The translations under genes were made by a program, and so were the position numbers. From the NCBI GenBank assembly GCA_030220185.1, contig JASPKZ010003844.1, positions 3,060,001 through 3,124,000 on the forward strand: 64,000 bases of DNA, read 5' to 3'. This DNA is from Diploptera punctata (lineage: Eukaryota; Arthropoda; Insecta; Blattodea; Blaberidae). The notes under the pieces are model-generated. The model had not been told where the DNA came from. It saw only the letters and a program-made list of their open reading frames with translations, and searched no databases. Positions within the stretch are counted from its first letter, which is position 1; each line of letters begins with the position of its first letter. Below, piece by piece: positions 10,680 through 21,819 of the stretch.

Positions 10680-11010
10680 TCAGTAGAAATGGGCTTTTGG
10701 AGGCGATCGGCTAGAATTTCAAGTCAGAAACAGCACAATAAGGGAAATTATGCAAGTTCAAAAATATATTAGAAAAAAATAGAAAAGACTTTGAAATGGT
10801 ATGCACAACTTATTTGAATGGAATAAGAGAGAACACCAAAGAAAAATCTTGATTGGAAATCTAATGGACGAACTGGAAGAGGCAGACCTAGAGAACGTTG
10901 GATAGATGGGGTGGGGAGAAATATTGAAGCTAGAGATTTGAGAAAGAAGATGCTTTAGACAGGAACCCCTAGCGACAAATCACTTCGGGTTGAAGGAGAA
11001 ACACTGTGTT
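10680..11010 (+). pseudogene. LINE 3' end, third family (RGRPRERWIDGV)
   Basis: Frames combine to WRRSARIS, WYAQLI, LDWKSNGRTGRGRPRERWID, GVGRNIEARDLRKKML and a DRNP segment. This is another LINE C-terminal tail, different in sequence from family P. Frameshifted and missing its RT. Confidence 0.65.
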
Positions 11011-11276
11011 GTGAGATATTCCTAATAAAAAGAAACATTCGAACAGTTTGGTTAATCTAAACTGCGAGGTGTATGTTACGCTTTTTCAGTGTTGGCAGTT
11101 TTTATAAAAGTAAGTTCATACATAATGGCATAAAATGTCCTGTTTATTTAATAAGAATAATAGAAATTAGGCCTATACAGATTTGATTGATCTGCATTTG
11201 GTGTTCTAAACAATTCTTCTATTCCACAAATTATATTGATATTAGTTTTCACGTTTGTTTTATTTATATAAAAATG

Positions 11277-11278
<2 letters not shown>

Positions 11279-11315
<37 letters not shown>

Positions 11316-11530
11316 AGGCCGAGAACCATATTGTTCTAAGTCCATCTCGTAGAATAATTATTCTTTTTATGGAATTAACATTTTATGTACCACGTGAGAC
11401 TAAAACAGGAATACGATATTTTTAACCGAAATGTCGAATTCCTGTTCATTTTCACAATGCACATGGACATGAAATGTAACCAGAATTCTTCAAAATGGAC
11501 TTAGAACAGTATGGTTCTGGACCATCGATA
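11279..11530. mobile_element. Foldback MITE-like element with AT-repeat flank
   Basis: After an (AT)n tract (11279-11312), GAGAACCATATTGTTCTAAG (about 11320) pairs with CTTAGAACAGTATGGTTCTG (about 11500-11519). The ~36-bp inverted ends enclose ~130 bp with no coding potential, including CACATGGACATGAAATG. A partial relative lies at 56.14-56.34 kb. The sequence inside is not diagnostic of a superfamily. Confidence 0.6.
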
Positions 11531-11584
11531 TATGTGGGTGTGTGTGTGGGTGTACCTAAAGACAAAAGAAAATCTGGACTAATC

Positions 11585-12575
11585 TTTATATATTACTAGC
11601 TAAAATCCGGCGTACGCTGCTACGCCTAAATAAATGACAATGTGCTTTTACGTTTAGTTGAATAAGTGAAAGGAATAATAATTATAAATTTATATAATTA
11701 TTTTTAGATACTCTGTGCTGATTACCCGGCATTGCCCGAGAATCTACGTATCCCGATGTATTTGGCATTAATGAGCTGAAAGACAAAATTCGTTATTTCG
11801 AGTTATCCATGCTGCTACTCTGCTTGCCCGGGAATCTAATTAATGCCGATCTTCTTGGCATCAATGAAAGACAAAAATGGTTATTGTGACTTATCCCTAA
11901 AAGATAAACATATGCTGTCGCGGGCTTTTTTGTAGAGTGTTTTGAGATATTCAATTCTGTGTGCATTAATTTGGTGTATTTGTTATGGTTTAGGCAGCGT
12001 AAGCCATTTAAGCGTACAAAAAGCCACTTTTATTTTACTTTTTACTACAAAGGGCGATTTTTAAGAGTGAAGGGCTTGAGCATTAAAATTCTCTTGTAGC
12101 CTATAACCTCCCCGGGAAAATCCTGAACATTTTGCAAAAAGCCCCATCACAACAGGCAGTGCACGCTTGTCCGGCAATCTACTTACCCCATTCTTCTTGG
12201 CACCAATGAAAGACAAAAATGGCTACTGTGACTTATCCGTAAAAGATAAACATATGCTGTCGCGGACTTTTTTGTAGAGTTTATTCAGATATTAATTTCT
12301 GTGTAAATTAATGTTGTGTATTTGTTGTGGTTTAGGCAGCGTAAGCCATTTAAGCGTCGAAAAAGGACTTTTTTCACGTTTTTTACTACAAAGGGTGATT
12401 TTTAAGGCTCTAGGAGTTGAATATCACAACTCTCTTATAGTCTATGTTCATCCCGGGAATCTCCTGAACATTTTGCAAAAAATCCCATCACAATCGGATC
12501 AACGGTATGGCCGCGCATAAAGTACGAACAAACAAACAAACAAACAAACCAACAAACAAACAAACATTAATTTTT
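11585..12575 (+). repeat. Modular dispersed repeat F with tandem heads and AAAC tail
   Basis: Starts ACTAGCTAAAATCCGGCG-TACGCTGCTACGCC. The block TTGCCCG-GAATCTA ... AAAGACAAAAATGG is present as a shorter first version (11.73-11.81 kb) and then twice at a spacing of ~342 bp (11.86 and 12.20 kb). Each full unit continues with AAACATATGCTGTCGCGG, GTTTAGGCAGCGTAAGCC and GAACATTTTGCAAAAA. The 3' end is GGATCAACGGTATGGCCGCG, then (CAAA)n at 12526-12567 and TTTTTATATATTAGAT. A second copy is at 25.89-26.69 kb. Non-coding; class unknown. Confidence 0.7.
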
Positions 12576-13416
12576 ATATATTAGATAGGCTAATTAAAAA
12601 ATGAAGCATTTAAACAGGACTAGGTGTGTATAATTATTTGAAAGTTAAAATTCAGAAAAATAAGTAGATCGAATAGTGCTTAAAATGCTGGAAACGTGAA
12701 AAGTAAATATTGTATTATTCGAGACTCGTTTGCAAACAGGCTTATGATAATGTATGCTGTAAGGAGTTAAGCAAATAATTTTGTAAAAAGAAAGATCATG
12801 CAAAGAAGTGAACTTACCCTTGCATCAGCATGGAGAGATATCGAATATTATGGCAAACAACAATGGAGAAACACGTGCTAATCAGGAAGAACAACAATTC
12901 CTATCTGGTGGAACTCGTTGATTGGCGAGTTGCTTATATACAAGATGGCACAGCCAACCAGCGATCAATATTACACGACAGCACTACTTCCATCTCGCGG
13001 ATTATCCTGCAATAAATAGCGTCCACGTGACCTTCCATTTCAGTAATTGAAATGTTTCATTGCAAAGCTTTTAATTGCAGACCTTTCAGACTCTTTTACT
13101 TTCCTTATTTGGGATGAAAAAAAAATATTCTCTTCAGAAGATGGATGAAAGGAATGACACAATCGAAACTTACCATAGCTTCCTTTTATTTAAAACAAAA
13201 TAAATCTTGAAATATAGGATTGTGCTGTAAGAATGCTCACCTGAAGAGGGGTTTTTAGCAAAAACAACGTAGTCGATTAAAAAAATGTTTATTTTTTACT
13301 ATGGTTGTTTTAATGTTTTTCCTAAATGCTCTTCAATTGTGTACAATGTTGCATTTACTCTTCTCAAAGAATGGACGAGGAAGGTCGTGGCCCAAAGCGC
13401 CATAATTAAATAATTA

Positions 13417-13420
<4 letters not shown>
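12576..13420. other. No recognised feature
   Basis: A 61-codon frame at 12830-13015 lacks motifs. I see no repeat or RNA gene here. Confidence 0.45.

Positions 13421-13456
<36 letters not shown>
13421..13456. repeat. (CT)n microsatellite
   Basis: About 18 CT units, followed by a TCTCT-rich tail to 13470. Confidence 0.95.
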
Positions 13457-13460
<4 letters not shown>

Positions 13461-13470
13461 TCTCTTTTCT

Positions 13471-14452
13471 ATAAATTGGAACTATATCAACAGCTGAATA
13501 TGAAATATATTCCGAAAGGTCTACAACGAAGTTTTTTTTTTTAACCGACGTTTTACGTAGTTAAGGATGACTGAGAAATCAGTCACCTAACTAGGTCTAC
13601 AGCTAACCTAACAGCATAATCCAACGTAAGGTAACTTCCAAAGAAATTGGCCCAAACATACTATTAATTTGAATAAAATATTATCGAATCTGCTCCAAAC
13701 TTACTGTGCGAGGGTTGTGCGTAAAAGTACCTACAAAGAGGAGGTAAAATAAGAAGAAGAGACAATACTTTTAAAAAGTCAATACTTTGAAAAGTTATTT
13801 TGAATCATAAATTATTTTGTAGGCCTTATTCGGCATATTAGGACAAACAGCTTTCTTTTATTAGTTCAAACAAGTTTCCTTCTTTCTTGAGCCAAATAGG
13901 TGATAAATAGTGCTCATTGGTCCAAACAGAATGCAGTCCTCCATCCGGTCAAAATCATGTATGGTATGTAGTATCTATTTATGCCTACTGAAAAATGTTG
14001 TAGCAAAGAAATTCTCATAGTTTTTATCTTTTATTAAGGGACTACACAAAATTAAATCAACCTGCCATAATGTGTGTATCATAAAGGTTTCTATATGTTC
14101 CAGTATTTTAAATACTCCTAAAAAATCAAACATTTGGATAGAGATATGCAAATATCATAAATTGTACCATATAAGACTTTTGGCCTGGGCCTGCTTACAT
14201 TTAATAATGTCAACGGGAACAAGAAGGTCTATAGCAAACTACCACTTGATTAAAACGTTCACTTATTTAAAACGTTTTAAAAGGTTTCAGAATGTTTTCC
14301 TTATGTTTACGTTGACATTTTACCAGCGACATATTTTTAAGGTTCTGTGTTCACCGTGAGCTCCAGGTACTTCTCGTAGGATTAATGTAATCGTTAAGAA
14401 AGTGGCGTACATCAGATAGGCAAAATCGTGTATTGAAATGATTGATTTTTTA

Positions 14453-14454
<2 letters not shown>
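13471..14454. other. AT-rich stretch, nothing recognised
   Basis: Includes an open frame of 95 codons at 14072-14359 with no motif, judged chance. Small hairpin GACTGAGAAATCAGTC near 13570; significance unknown. Confidence 0.4.

Positions 14455-14501
<47 letters not shown>
14455..14501. repeat. (ATT)n microsatellite
   Basis: About 15 uninterrupted ATT units. Confidence 0.95.
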
Positions 14502-14502
<1 letters not shown>

Positions 14503-14668
14503 CTTTAACGTCTAAAGATGTGATGCCTCCGGTGTATTTAGTTGTTTCCAGCAAGTTGTACATTTCTATTCATTTTTCACTGTTTTTTTGTAGTTCTTTA
14601 ATTTAATTTGAGAATGATATGAATTGATGATTACAATAAATGATTCTTGGTAATGAATTTCCATCCTA

Positions 14669-14810
14669 ATAGGCTATTTTCCCTGACTGAGAAAACCACA
14701 AAAAGACTTCAATTTTGTCGGCCCCGGGTGTGAAACTGCGACCTTCTAGATAAGAATCCCCAACGCAACTCTTTAGCCAGTTAGATCAGAGCCGGTTATT
14801 GTTGGCATTA
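14669..14810 (-). mobile_element. tRNA-like SINE C head, minus strand
   Basis: Read on the minus strand, CTAACTGGCTAAAGAGTTGC followed by GTTTCACACCCGGGGCC gives an A-box-like and a B-box-like sequence in the expected order and spacing of a polymerase III promoter. Other members lie at 22.14-22.39 kb (minus) and 48.60-48.84 kb (plus). Too diverged to be a functional tRNA. Confidence 0.5.
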
Positions 14811-14969
14811 TTTTTCGTTATAGGCCCTATAATACTGTAAAATGTAATTCTATCTTAGTGGGATCTTTGAGAGGGATGCTACATCTAGAAGTCATTATTT
14901 TTCCCCTTCAAAACATCTAAAAATAAGAACTCACTGCATTAAACTAAAATAACTAGTTTCTATGCTGGC

Positions 14970-15383
14970 TAAATTGTAAATCAATACTAATAAAATCCAT
15001 TGTTTAAAACCGTTGAGGTAGATAGTCATAAAATAAAATAAAGTTAAAATGGGTCAGAGCCGTCGTCCTCAACTTATAAAAATGTATGCTTTTTTATCTG
15101 AAGACCTTTCAGAATCTCTATTCCATCTTCAGCAGGTCTTTCTTCGCTACATTACTTGATGTTCTCGGTGCTTGTCCTAATGTAGTGCTGTACGTGATTA
15201 AAGCTTCTTCCTAACGCTATCGTATAGTGGGTTGTTTAGTAGCGAAGAAAGACCTGCTGAAGATGGAATGGAGATTCTGTAAGGCCTTCTGATAAAAAAG
15301 CATACATTTTTATAAGTTGAGGACGACGGCTCTGACCTAAGAAGGTACATTTTAACTTTATTTTATTTTATTAAAATTGTAAA
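14970..15383 (+). mobile_element. PLE foldback, 393 bp with 10-bp TSD
   Basis: Flanked by AAATTGTAAA at 14971-14980 and 15374-15383. The insert starts TCAATACTAATAAAATCCAT and has CCGTTGAGGTAGATAG, as at 45.93 kb. It then has two inverted arms: GTCGTCCTCAAC...AGCAGGTCTTTCTTCGCTA on one side and TAGCGAAGAAAGACCTGCT...GTTGAGGACGACGG on the other, with a ~90-bp centre. Each arm holds a hammerhead-like core. The shared leader and 3' end place it with the GIY-YIG-bearing copy at 21 kb; only the 3' end remains here. Confidence 0.7.
15096..15137 (-). ncRNA. Hammerhead-ribozyme-like core (PLE), minus strand
   Basis: Minus strand reads CCTG, CTGAAGA, T, GGAAT-AGAG-ATTCT (stem II with one G-U pair), GAAA, GGTCTT, CAG. 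CUG upstream can pair with CAG downstream as the start of helix I. All invariant core positions of CUGAnGA...GAAA are present; an extra U follows the core as in the other copies. The opposite-arm copy at 15250-15290 has GTAA instead of GAAA and is probably dead. Self-cleavage is not demonstrated. Confidence 0.6.
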
Positions 15384-15496
15384 CGACTAAAATCAAACAA
15401 ACAAATTCGGTTGCACAAAAATGCATTTGTAAATTAATCATGATAAGTAGATCTACTACTTGCTAACGATTTAATTTGTTTTGCGAACATATTGTT

Positions 15497-15802
15497 CACT
15501 AACTAACTCACTGGCACTATCAAACCTGGAGATCATGACCAAGCGGGTATAAACTCTCCATACATCGAGTAAATGTTTTCCAATCATTCCCTTTAAAATT
15601 CATATTCCTCAAATCATCAATAGTATTCTCTAATCTCATTCTTGGCCTGCTTCAGGGCGGATTCCCTCTGGTTTTCCCACAAGAAGTTTCCATGTCCCAT
15701 TTTAATTTCCCATTCGTACCACATGTTCTTCCTATCGAAGTCTACCTATTCAACTATTCTTATTACATATGGTTTCCTATAAAGATTACGTAGCTCAATG
15801 TT
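15497..15802 (-). pseudogene. LINE family P 3' end
   Basis: Plus-strand text CACTAACTAACTCACTGGCA is the complement of the family P terminus (TGCCAGTGAG) plus a GTTA tail. Upstream on the minus strand are degraded copies of the GRP-MRW block and of the LLYRKP region (TATAAAGATTACGTAGCTCA). 5'-truncated and full of stops. Confidence 0.7.
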
Positions 15803-15809
15803 ACATATT

Positions 15810-16640
15810 TTACAATAAAATTGCAAAATGAACCGAAAGAATTTTACTAATCTTGCTTGTTTAGTAAAATTATATAAACAAATATAAATGCGTAAAAGTT
15901 AAAATTGCCTTTTAACAGTGAGAATGAATATTAATTTATAGGTAGGCGGAGAATAAGATTAAATTTTAGGCCTAAATGTGATTTAAATTTTGAAGAATAT
16001 CAATTTAAATTGAAAACAAATGAAAAGTGTATGTAAATTTGCGTAATAAATTTAAATTATTTATTTTCTTTCTCTATTAATTTAATGCTAAATTATATAA
16101 TAAAACGAAGGTCATTTATAATATCAACATTAATATTAGAACTGTAACCTATAATTCCACTTTTCTAATATACTATGTTCCCATTTACTAGTAAAATATT
16201 CTTCCCCATAACAAATTTGTGAAACTTTTTTTTATGTAGCACAAATTTCAACGTTTGTCGCCAGCCATCCATTTCGTTCTAAACCGTCGCTTGTCACTAA
16301 ATATATATTGCAAGAAACCCCTGGTAGATCTAAAATGAACAAATGAATATTAGACTTAAAGTTAGTCTAATAATTCTACTATCTGATTGCAAGAAGGCAT
16401 CCATTTATGTATGGTGTCTCTAAAGTCACTATCCATTAAATAAAGTACACTTTTTTTGCATACACTTTTAACTTCATGCAACATTTTTAGCTCAGAAGAT
16501 CGGGTTGCCATTGTTTGTGCACGGGTACGCGGATTGTCATATGAAGAAGCCAGAGTTGAATTTACCCATAAATCGTAAACCAGCCCCAACAAAGGTACAC
16601 ATTCGTCTGTTTGTAAACAAATTTAAGCACATCGGCAGTG
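15810..16640. other. AT-rich stretch, nothing recognised
   Basis: A 76-codon minus frame (16362-16592) has no motif. No repeat identified. Confidence 0.4.
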
Positions 16641-16647
16641 TGTGTGA

Positions 16648-16884
16648 TGAGTAGGGCTAGGATTTTTATGTACTAAAAGTTAAGATTGCAACATAGTATA
16701 ATGAGAAGTTAGACTTACGACTGTCTTTTGTTTTGGTTTCACACACAAACAGTTGAATAGTATAATGAGAAGTAAGACTTCTGACTGTCTTTTATCTTGT
16801 TTCACACACAAACAGTTGAATAATATATACTATCTGCATTGCAATCTTATCTTTTATTACATAAAAATCCTAGACCTAGTGATG
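16648..16884. repeat. 237-bp foldback containing a tandem duplication
   Basis: CTAGGATTTTTATGTACTAA (about 16656) is inverted as TTACATAAAAATCCTAGACC (about 16857), with AAGATTGCAA/TTGCAATCTT just inside. Between the arms AGTATAATGAGAAGT-AGACTT and TTTCACACACAAACAGTTGA occur twice in tandem (about 16697-16757 and 16758-16820). No coding potential; looks like a MITE with an internal duplication. Confidence 0.7.
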
Positions 16885-16889
16885 AGGCA

Positions 16890-17875
16890 CGTCACGGATG
16901 ATCACGCGTATCAGCAGAAACAGTGCAGCAGGTTCATATTGCCAGTGATAGTCTGAACCCATCAACTCGACGTCTCAATAGGGAGTTGAATGCCCCTCGT
17001 AACACAGTGTGAAAAATTCTGTTTCACTCTACGAAAACATCCTTGTTACGTCTGCTTTATTTACGGAATCGTATCACAGAAGCAGCAGGATTTTTTTACA
17101 GTTTAAATTTTAATATCTACATTTTGTTTTACAACTGATAGGTAGAGTATGTGTTTCCATCTAGATGGTGGTCATGCAGAAAGGCAGTAGAATATTTGTA
17201 AAAATTCACAATAACATTGATTTTTCAATCATTGCCTTCTTTCATTGAAATGGATCGTGACTTTAGAGTTGTCCTGTACATGGATTTACTTTGTAGGAAA
17301 AGTGACTCATTATTAATGCACTGGTCTCCTTACATGGGGATATAAGGTATATTTTATGCATGTGGGAATTCTACCCTAGAAAAAGTGATGAAGGTACTAT
17401 ATTAGTACGGTTTTATTTGATATTTAACAAGAGAGAAAAAAGAAATAGAAAACCCATTCCGATTTCCAAGCACAAAATGGGTGGGATACGTGGGCGTGGT
17501 TATTGGCAATCACCACTTGATGCGGATCCACTTCTTCACGTTCTCTGGTTAATTGAAGTACTCCCGGAAGGAACATCCACATCCATTTCTTTAATATCCT
17601 AGAGTTGACAGTATCATGGACTTCATGAAACAATTCGTTATAGCAGTCTCTACCTTCTTTTAAATGTCTTCATTAAGGATGACGCTAACCGTCGTAGAAT
17701 TTAATATTCGATTTGTGTCTTTCACCTGAGTAGAAGTCGTCCAACATTCCTATATCTTGTTGGGTTAACTAGATTACTACGAGTAGTAAAATAAATTAAC
17801 TAACAGAAAACATTAATCCCGAACTATATTGAAGTAGACTATTTACACCTTTGCGAATTTAACATTGTGTAGTTT
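16890..17875. other. No recognised feature
   Basis: Overlapping open frames on both strands near 17360-17633 (80 and 69 codons) lack motifs. No repeat detected. Confidence 0.4.
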
Positions 17876-17876
17876 A

Positions 17877-18446
17877 TACAGAGTGTTTCCGAAATGAGTG
17901 CAGATTTTTCGTGTGGTGGTAGGGAACATCCATACAAGTATTTTAACACAATGAAACTTGGGTCGGAAATGCATTGTTGTGGGTCCACAGAATAAAACAG
18001 CATTTAAAATTGTTGCACACATTGTTGTTCATTTATTAATTCTAAGAAAAATGGAAGTAATACAGTAATTGTTGGAAAGGCGACCATTGACCTGGATGCA
18101 CAGCTCCGCACGTCTCACCTCGGACTGAGGAACTCTAAGAAGCATATCTGGATGCTCCCTGATTTCCGCCGCCGCTGCCATGATTCTTGCTACAAACTCT
18201 GGAGCTGTGCATCTAGGTCAATGGTCGTCATTTCCAACAATTACTGTAAAATAACATGCAATACCCTCCATTTTTCTTAGAATTAATAAATAAACAACAA
18301 TGTGTGCAACAATTTTAAATGCTGTTTTATTCTGTAGACCCACAACAATGCATTTCCGACCCAAGGTTCATTGTGTTAAAACACTTGTATGGATGTTCCC
18401 TACCACCACACGAAACAATCTGCACTCATTTCGGTAACAACCTGTA
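17877..18446 (-). mobile_element. Foldback DDE transposon derivative, TA-flanked, 566 bp
   Basis: TA at 17877-17878 and 18445-18446 flank an element starting CAGAGTGTTTCCGAAATGAG and ending CTCATTTCGGTAACAACCTG. The arms (17879-18107 and 18202-18444) are inverted repeats of ~230-240 bp with few differences, leaving ~95 bp unpaired; the right arm has an extra ~14 bp near 18250. TA target sites and CAG termini suit the Tc1/mariner (IS630) superfamily. The coding scrap inside links it to the elements at 29.3 and 39.4 kb. Confidence 0.85.
18029..18207 (-). pseudogene. Transposase C-terminal fragment
   Basis: The minus strand reads PEFVARIMAAAAEIREHPDM then LLRVPQSEVRRAELCIQVNG followed by ~17 codons to a TGA stop, in a single open frame. 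It aligns by eye with the C-terminus of the 39.4-kb element (LVARIVAAAGAINGTP... RVRQNMIRRCNLCLHVNG). Catalytic residues are absent, so it cannot act alone. Confidence 0.75.
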
Positions 18447-18469
18447 TTTACACCAGTTATGAAAACTAA

Positions 18470-19262
18470 ATAACTCACTGGCACTAATGTACCCGGAGGT
18501 TCATGGCCGCGCGGACATAAGCTCTCCATATACTGAGATAATGTTGTCCAATCATCTGTATAATTTGCCTCCCCCAAATCATGGTTGATGTTATTCTCCT
18601 ACCTCATTATTGGACTACCTACTGGGCGCTTTCCCTCTGGTTTTCCTACAAGGAATGTCCATTCACCTCTTTAATTCCCATTCGTGCCATATGCCCTCCC
18701 CATCACAGTCTATGAGCCTTAACCTTTCTTATTATATCTAGTTTCCCATAAATATCATGTATCTCTCTTATGTACTATTTTTCATTCACCTTTCTGCTCG
18801 TTTTTCTTTGGTAAAAAAATTCATGAGAACGTTACTGTCAAATAATCGTAATATTTCTCCTCCCTTAAAGTAAGATTTCATTTCGTTCCACATAATTTAA
18901 CTGAAAAAAAGTTTTATATATTTTTGTTTAAAGTTTTATAAAGAAGTTGGGAAGACCTTTAATGCGTAATAGCATGCATTTCCAGAGTTGGGTCTTCGTT
19001 TAATTTCTTTCTGCGCCTCATTCATGTTTGTAATTATTGTTCCTACGTATTTGTATTCAGCCACTTCTTCAAAATTTCCTTCATGTGTCATTAATTGTCC
19101 ATTTCCATTATATAATGTATTTGTGTGTGTGACCATACATTTAAATGTATTGATATTTACTTCCAGCTCTAATTTATTAATGTTAATCAACAGAAAATGC
19201 GTGTTGGCCCTTAATACCCCCTCACTATCGTCCAATTGAACTAACATTTTATTTAAATAATC
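18470..19262 (-). pseudogene. LINE family P 3' end, long copy
   Basis: Minus-strand pieces: 18936-19247 encodes LDDSEGVLRANTHFLLIN, LELEVNINTFKCMV, NTLYNGNGQLMTHEGNFEEV and AEYKYVGTIITNMNEAQKEI. Degraded later blocks run to the terminal complement of AACTCACTGGCACTA (18474). This copy extends further 5' than most in the window, to just after the RT active-site region. Stops and frameshifts interrupt it. Confidence 0.75.
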
Positions 19263-19309
19263 ACCTTTCTGTACTGTATCCGTTCAATTCGTTTTAATTA
19301 TTTCATTTA

Positions 19310-19440
19310 ACTCTGTACTCCAACAACTCAGGTCACTATGAAATTTGGGCGTGGAAAAATCGAAAGATTTAGTTCAGAGGTCTATTATTTCATGTTTCAG
19401 GTTATTATAAGTGCCCTAAATATGTGATACGGGACCCGCA
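19310..19440 (-). mobile_element. Possible SINE C tail fragment
   Basis: CAACAACTCAGGTCACTATG ... AATTTGGGCGTGGAAAAA resembles the complement of the SINE C tail at 48.78-48.84 kb and the copy at 22.16 kb (CAACCCAGGTCATTATCGTC). Head not preserved. Confidence 0.4.
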
Positions 19441-19444
19441 TCTT

Positions 19445-20385
19445 TATTTCCTTTCCGAAATGACAAACGTTCAAAACTTCTATGTCAAAAACCAATCTAC
19501 GTGACAGGAACTTCGGAATCAGAGACGAGCGTTGATACATCTACGGAAACCCACCAATCTAATATATTTTCTTTTATATAATTCATAATTAAAAGAAATT
19601 AGATAAAAATATATAATAAGATAAAGTGAAAGTACAATAAATTCTCGGGTGTATAATTTACTGATGAAAATTGGTTGTAAAATAAACTTTGGGTTTCTGA
19701 GTATGACTTTTAGTATACATTACCAAATGCAGACCATCATATTAAGTATTTATTTGTTTATTAATTTAATTTATTTTATGTAGTTTTATCATTTAAGGTT
19801 TACAGAAACATTTTATATTAGATCATTGTTCGATTTTTCTCCAGATTGTTCTTAAGTTTTCATTTTCTAGGAAGACTCTATTTATTATTTTTTTACGTTT
19901 TGGATAGGTCTGTTATAGCTGTTATTTCCTTCCTAAAGACTTTATACTTTGTATTCTGCTTTGATCTTGCATTTCTAAATCTATATAAACTTCTCTTACA
20001 ATAGCACTTGATATTTTCTCTTTTCTTGAAAGGTTAAATCCTGTTTCCTGTCTTAGGTGATTCAATTTATAGCATACGTTCCTAGAAATCAATTTCCTTC
20101 TGGATTGTGATTCAGTTCTTCTCACATGTCTCGTATAATTCTTTGTCTAAAAGGATACTAAAATAACCAGTTATTTTTCTAAAATTAAAATAGAAAATAT
20201 CTAGTCTAATTATATAATAAAATATTGAAATATGAACCTAAATATATTACTTTCAATACATATTATCAAAATAGCTTGCTTTCTTAGGTCAGGCCTCTTA
20301 CGTCTTAGTAGGCGATGAGATTATACAGAAATCCTTTCATTCTTTTCTATTTAAGGGCACCGTTTTCGCCTTTACCCATGTCACT
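19445..20385. other. AT-rich stretch, one unassigned frame
   Basis: The minus frame 19922-20125 (RRTESQSRRKLISRNVCYKL...) is Arg/Lys/Ser-rich without a motif I recognise; it could be part of an old LINE. Nothing else seen. Confidence 0.35.
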
Positions 20386-20388
20386 TAA

Positions 20389-20945
20389 TACAGGGCTATT
20401 CAGAAAGAAGGAACAGACTTCAAACATTTATTTCTTCCGAACTACAAAAAATATAAACACAACGCTAACGTTCCTGGGAAGAGAAAAGTTCAAATTTCAC
20501 TATTTTATGCTTTCAATATGAGCACCATGTGTTATACAACAAATACCAAAATGGTGGCTCATTTCTTGCCACACACGAATCAGCTGGTCTCTAGTTATCG
20601 AATTCACAGCTTCAACAATTCGAATGTCGCAGATTTTCAAGAGTGTCAAGCATAGGGGGCATAAAAACACGATCTTTTACATAACTCCACAGATGAAATC
20701 ACACGGGATTAGGTCTGATGACGTGGGAGGCCACCGGAGATGAAGTTTATCTTCTGCTTCTCCTCTTCCAATCTAATAGCGCCAATGCAACTATGATCGC
20801 AGCTTCAAGCAACAGCGCCAATGTGGCCATGATCGAAATTTCAAACTTTTATCTTTCTATGAACGTTGGAATTGTGTTTCTATTTTTTGTAGTTTGGAAG
20901 AAATAAATGTTTGAAGCTTATTCCTTCTCTTTGAATAGCCCTATA
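20389..20945 (-). mobile_element. Internally deleted DDE transposon, TA-flanked, 553 bp
   Basis: TA at 20389-20390 and 20944-20945. The left end CAGGGCTATTCAGAAAGAAG and right end CTTCTCTTTGAATAGCCCTA are inverted, and the match continues for ~110 bp (AAACATTTATTTCTTCC.AACTACAAAAAAT on both arms). The minus strand between ~20770 and 20480 encodes WPPTSSDLIPCDFIC, IRIVEAVNSITRDQLIR, VWQEMSHHFGICCITHGAHI, the C-terminal half of a Tc1/mariner-class transposase. The N-terminal and most catalytic regions are deleted. AATAGCGCCAATG/AACAGCGCCAATG near 20780-20820 is a short internal duplication. Confidence 0.85.
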
Positions 20946-21127
20946 TTTATTTATAAGTTGCTATATGCTATAATTCCATGTTTTCGTGGCCTTCCTCTAG
21001 TATACATTCACCTTCAACTTTTTATAAAATTCATGATGTGTTCCGTTGAGGTATTATTCAAAATTAAAATATAAAATTATGGAATATTCACCTGAAAGGT
21101 CCGTCTCCTCAATTTAATTAATTATTT

Positions 21128-21168
21128 AACTGTAGCGCTTTCGGGACTTGACCCATCATCAGCAGGAT
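21128..21168 (-). ncRNA. Hammerhead-ribozyme-like core (PLE), minus strand
   Basis: Minus strand: CCTG, CTGATGA, T, GGG-TCAAGT-CCC, GAAA, GCGCTA, CAG. The core is complete. AGCGCU around helix III is self-complementary with almost no room for a loop, and CUG/CAG closes helix I. It sits a few codons beyond the GIY-YIG frame. One extra U after CUGAUGA is shared with the other copies. Confidence 0.65.
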
Positions 21169-21500
21169 TCAAAACTGGTGTTTCATTGAAGATCTGGTAG
21201 AGGGGTTACATGTATTGGGTTCGTTTTCGTTTATCAGACTGTCGTTGTTGTGAGCTGCTTTCATGGTTTCCATCTCTTCGAGTACGTTTATCTTTGCTGG
21301 ATTATTTTCTCTGTGCATTACTGTTAGGGTGTTTTCAATATTTAACATGCGATGTCCTTCATGGATAACGTGTTTTGCATAGCTTGATTTTCCTTCTGCG
21401 TGAATGAAGTCTCGAAAATGTCCTTTAAATCTGATGTTAAAACTCCTGTTTGTTCTTCCTATGTAAAATGTGTTGCAGTCCTTATATGAGTCTATAAATT
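21169..21500 (-). pseudogene. GIY-YIG endonuclease-like domain, antisense arm
   Basis: Minus-strand frame (21169-21591 overall) reads KDCNTFYIGRTNRSFNIRFK, GHFRDFIHAEGKSSYAKHVI, HEGHRMLNIENTLTVMHREN. The CxxC...YIGRT-RS---R---H signature is the GIY-YIG fold of Penelope-like elements. It is nearly identical to the opposite arm (for example GHFRDF vs EHFRDF). The palindrome centre cuts off the upstream RT. Confidence 0.75.
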
Positions 21501-21819
21501 GACATGTAAGGACTGCAACAAATTTTATATAGGAAGAACAAACAGGAGTTTTAACATCAGATTTAAAGAACATTTTCGAGATTTCATTCACGCAGAAGGA
21601 AAATCAAGCTATGCAAAACACGTTATCCATGAAGGACATCGCATGTTAAATATTGAAAACACCCTAACAGTAATGCACAGAGAAAATAATCCAACAAAGA
21701 TAAACGTACTCGAAGAGATGGAAACCATGAATGCAGCTCACAACGACAGTCTGATAAACGAAAACGAACCCATACATGCAACCCCCTCTACCAGATCTTC
21801 AATGAAACGCCAGTTTTGA
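21499..21819 (+). pseudogene. GIY-YIG endonuclease-like domain, sense arm
   Basis: 106 codons: TCKDCNKFYIGRTNRSFNIR, then FKEHFRDF, SSYAKHVIHEGHRM, VMHRENNPTKINVLEEMETM, NENEPIHATPSTRSSMKRQF and stop. YIG, the Arg two residues later and the H of KEH are visible, so the nuclease face is largely kept. No RT is attached, so this is a 3' fragment. A related but diverged C-terminus (NNRISILEDIEILKEARN) is at 48.3 kb. Confidence 0.75.
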
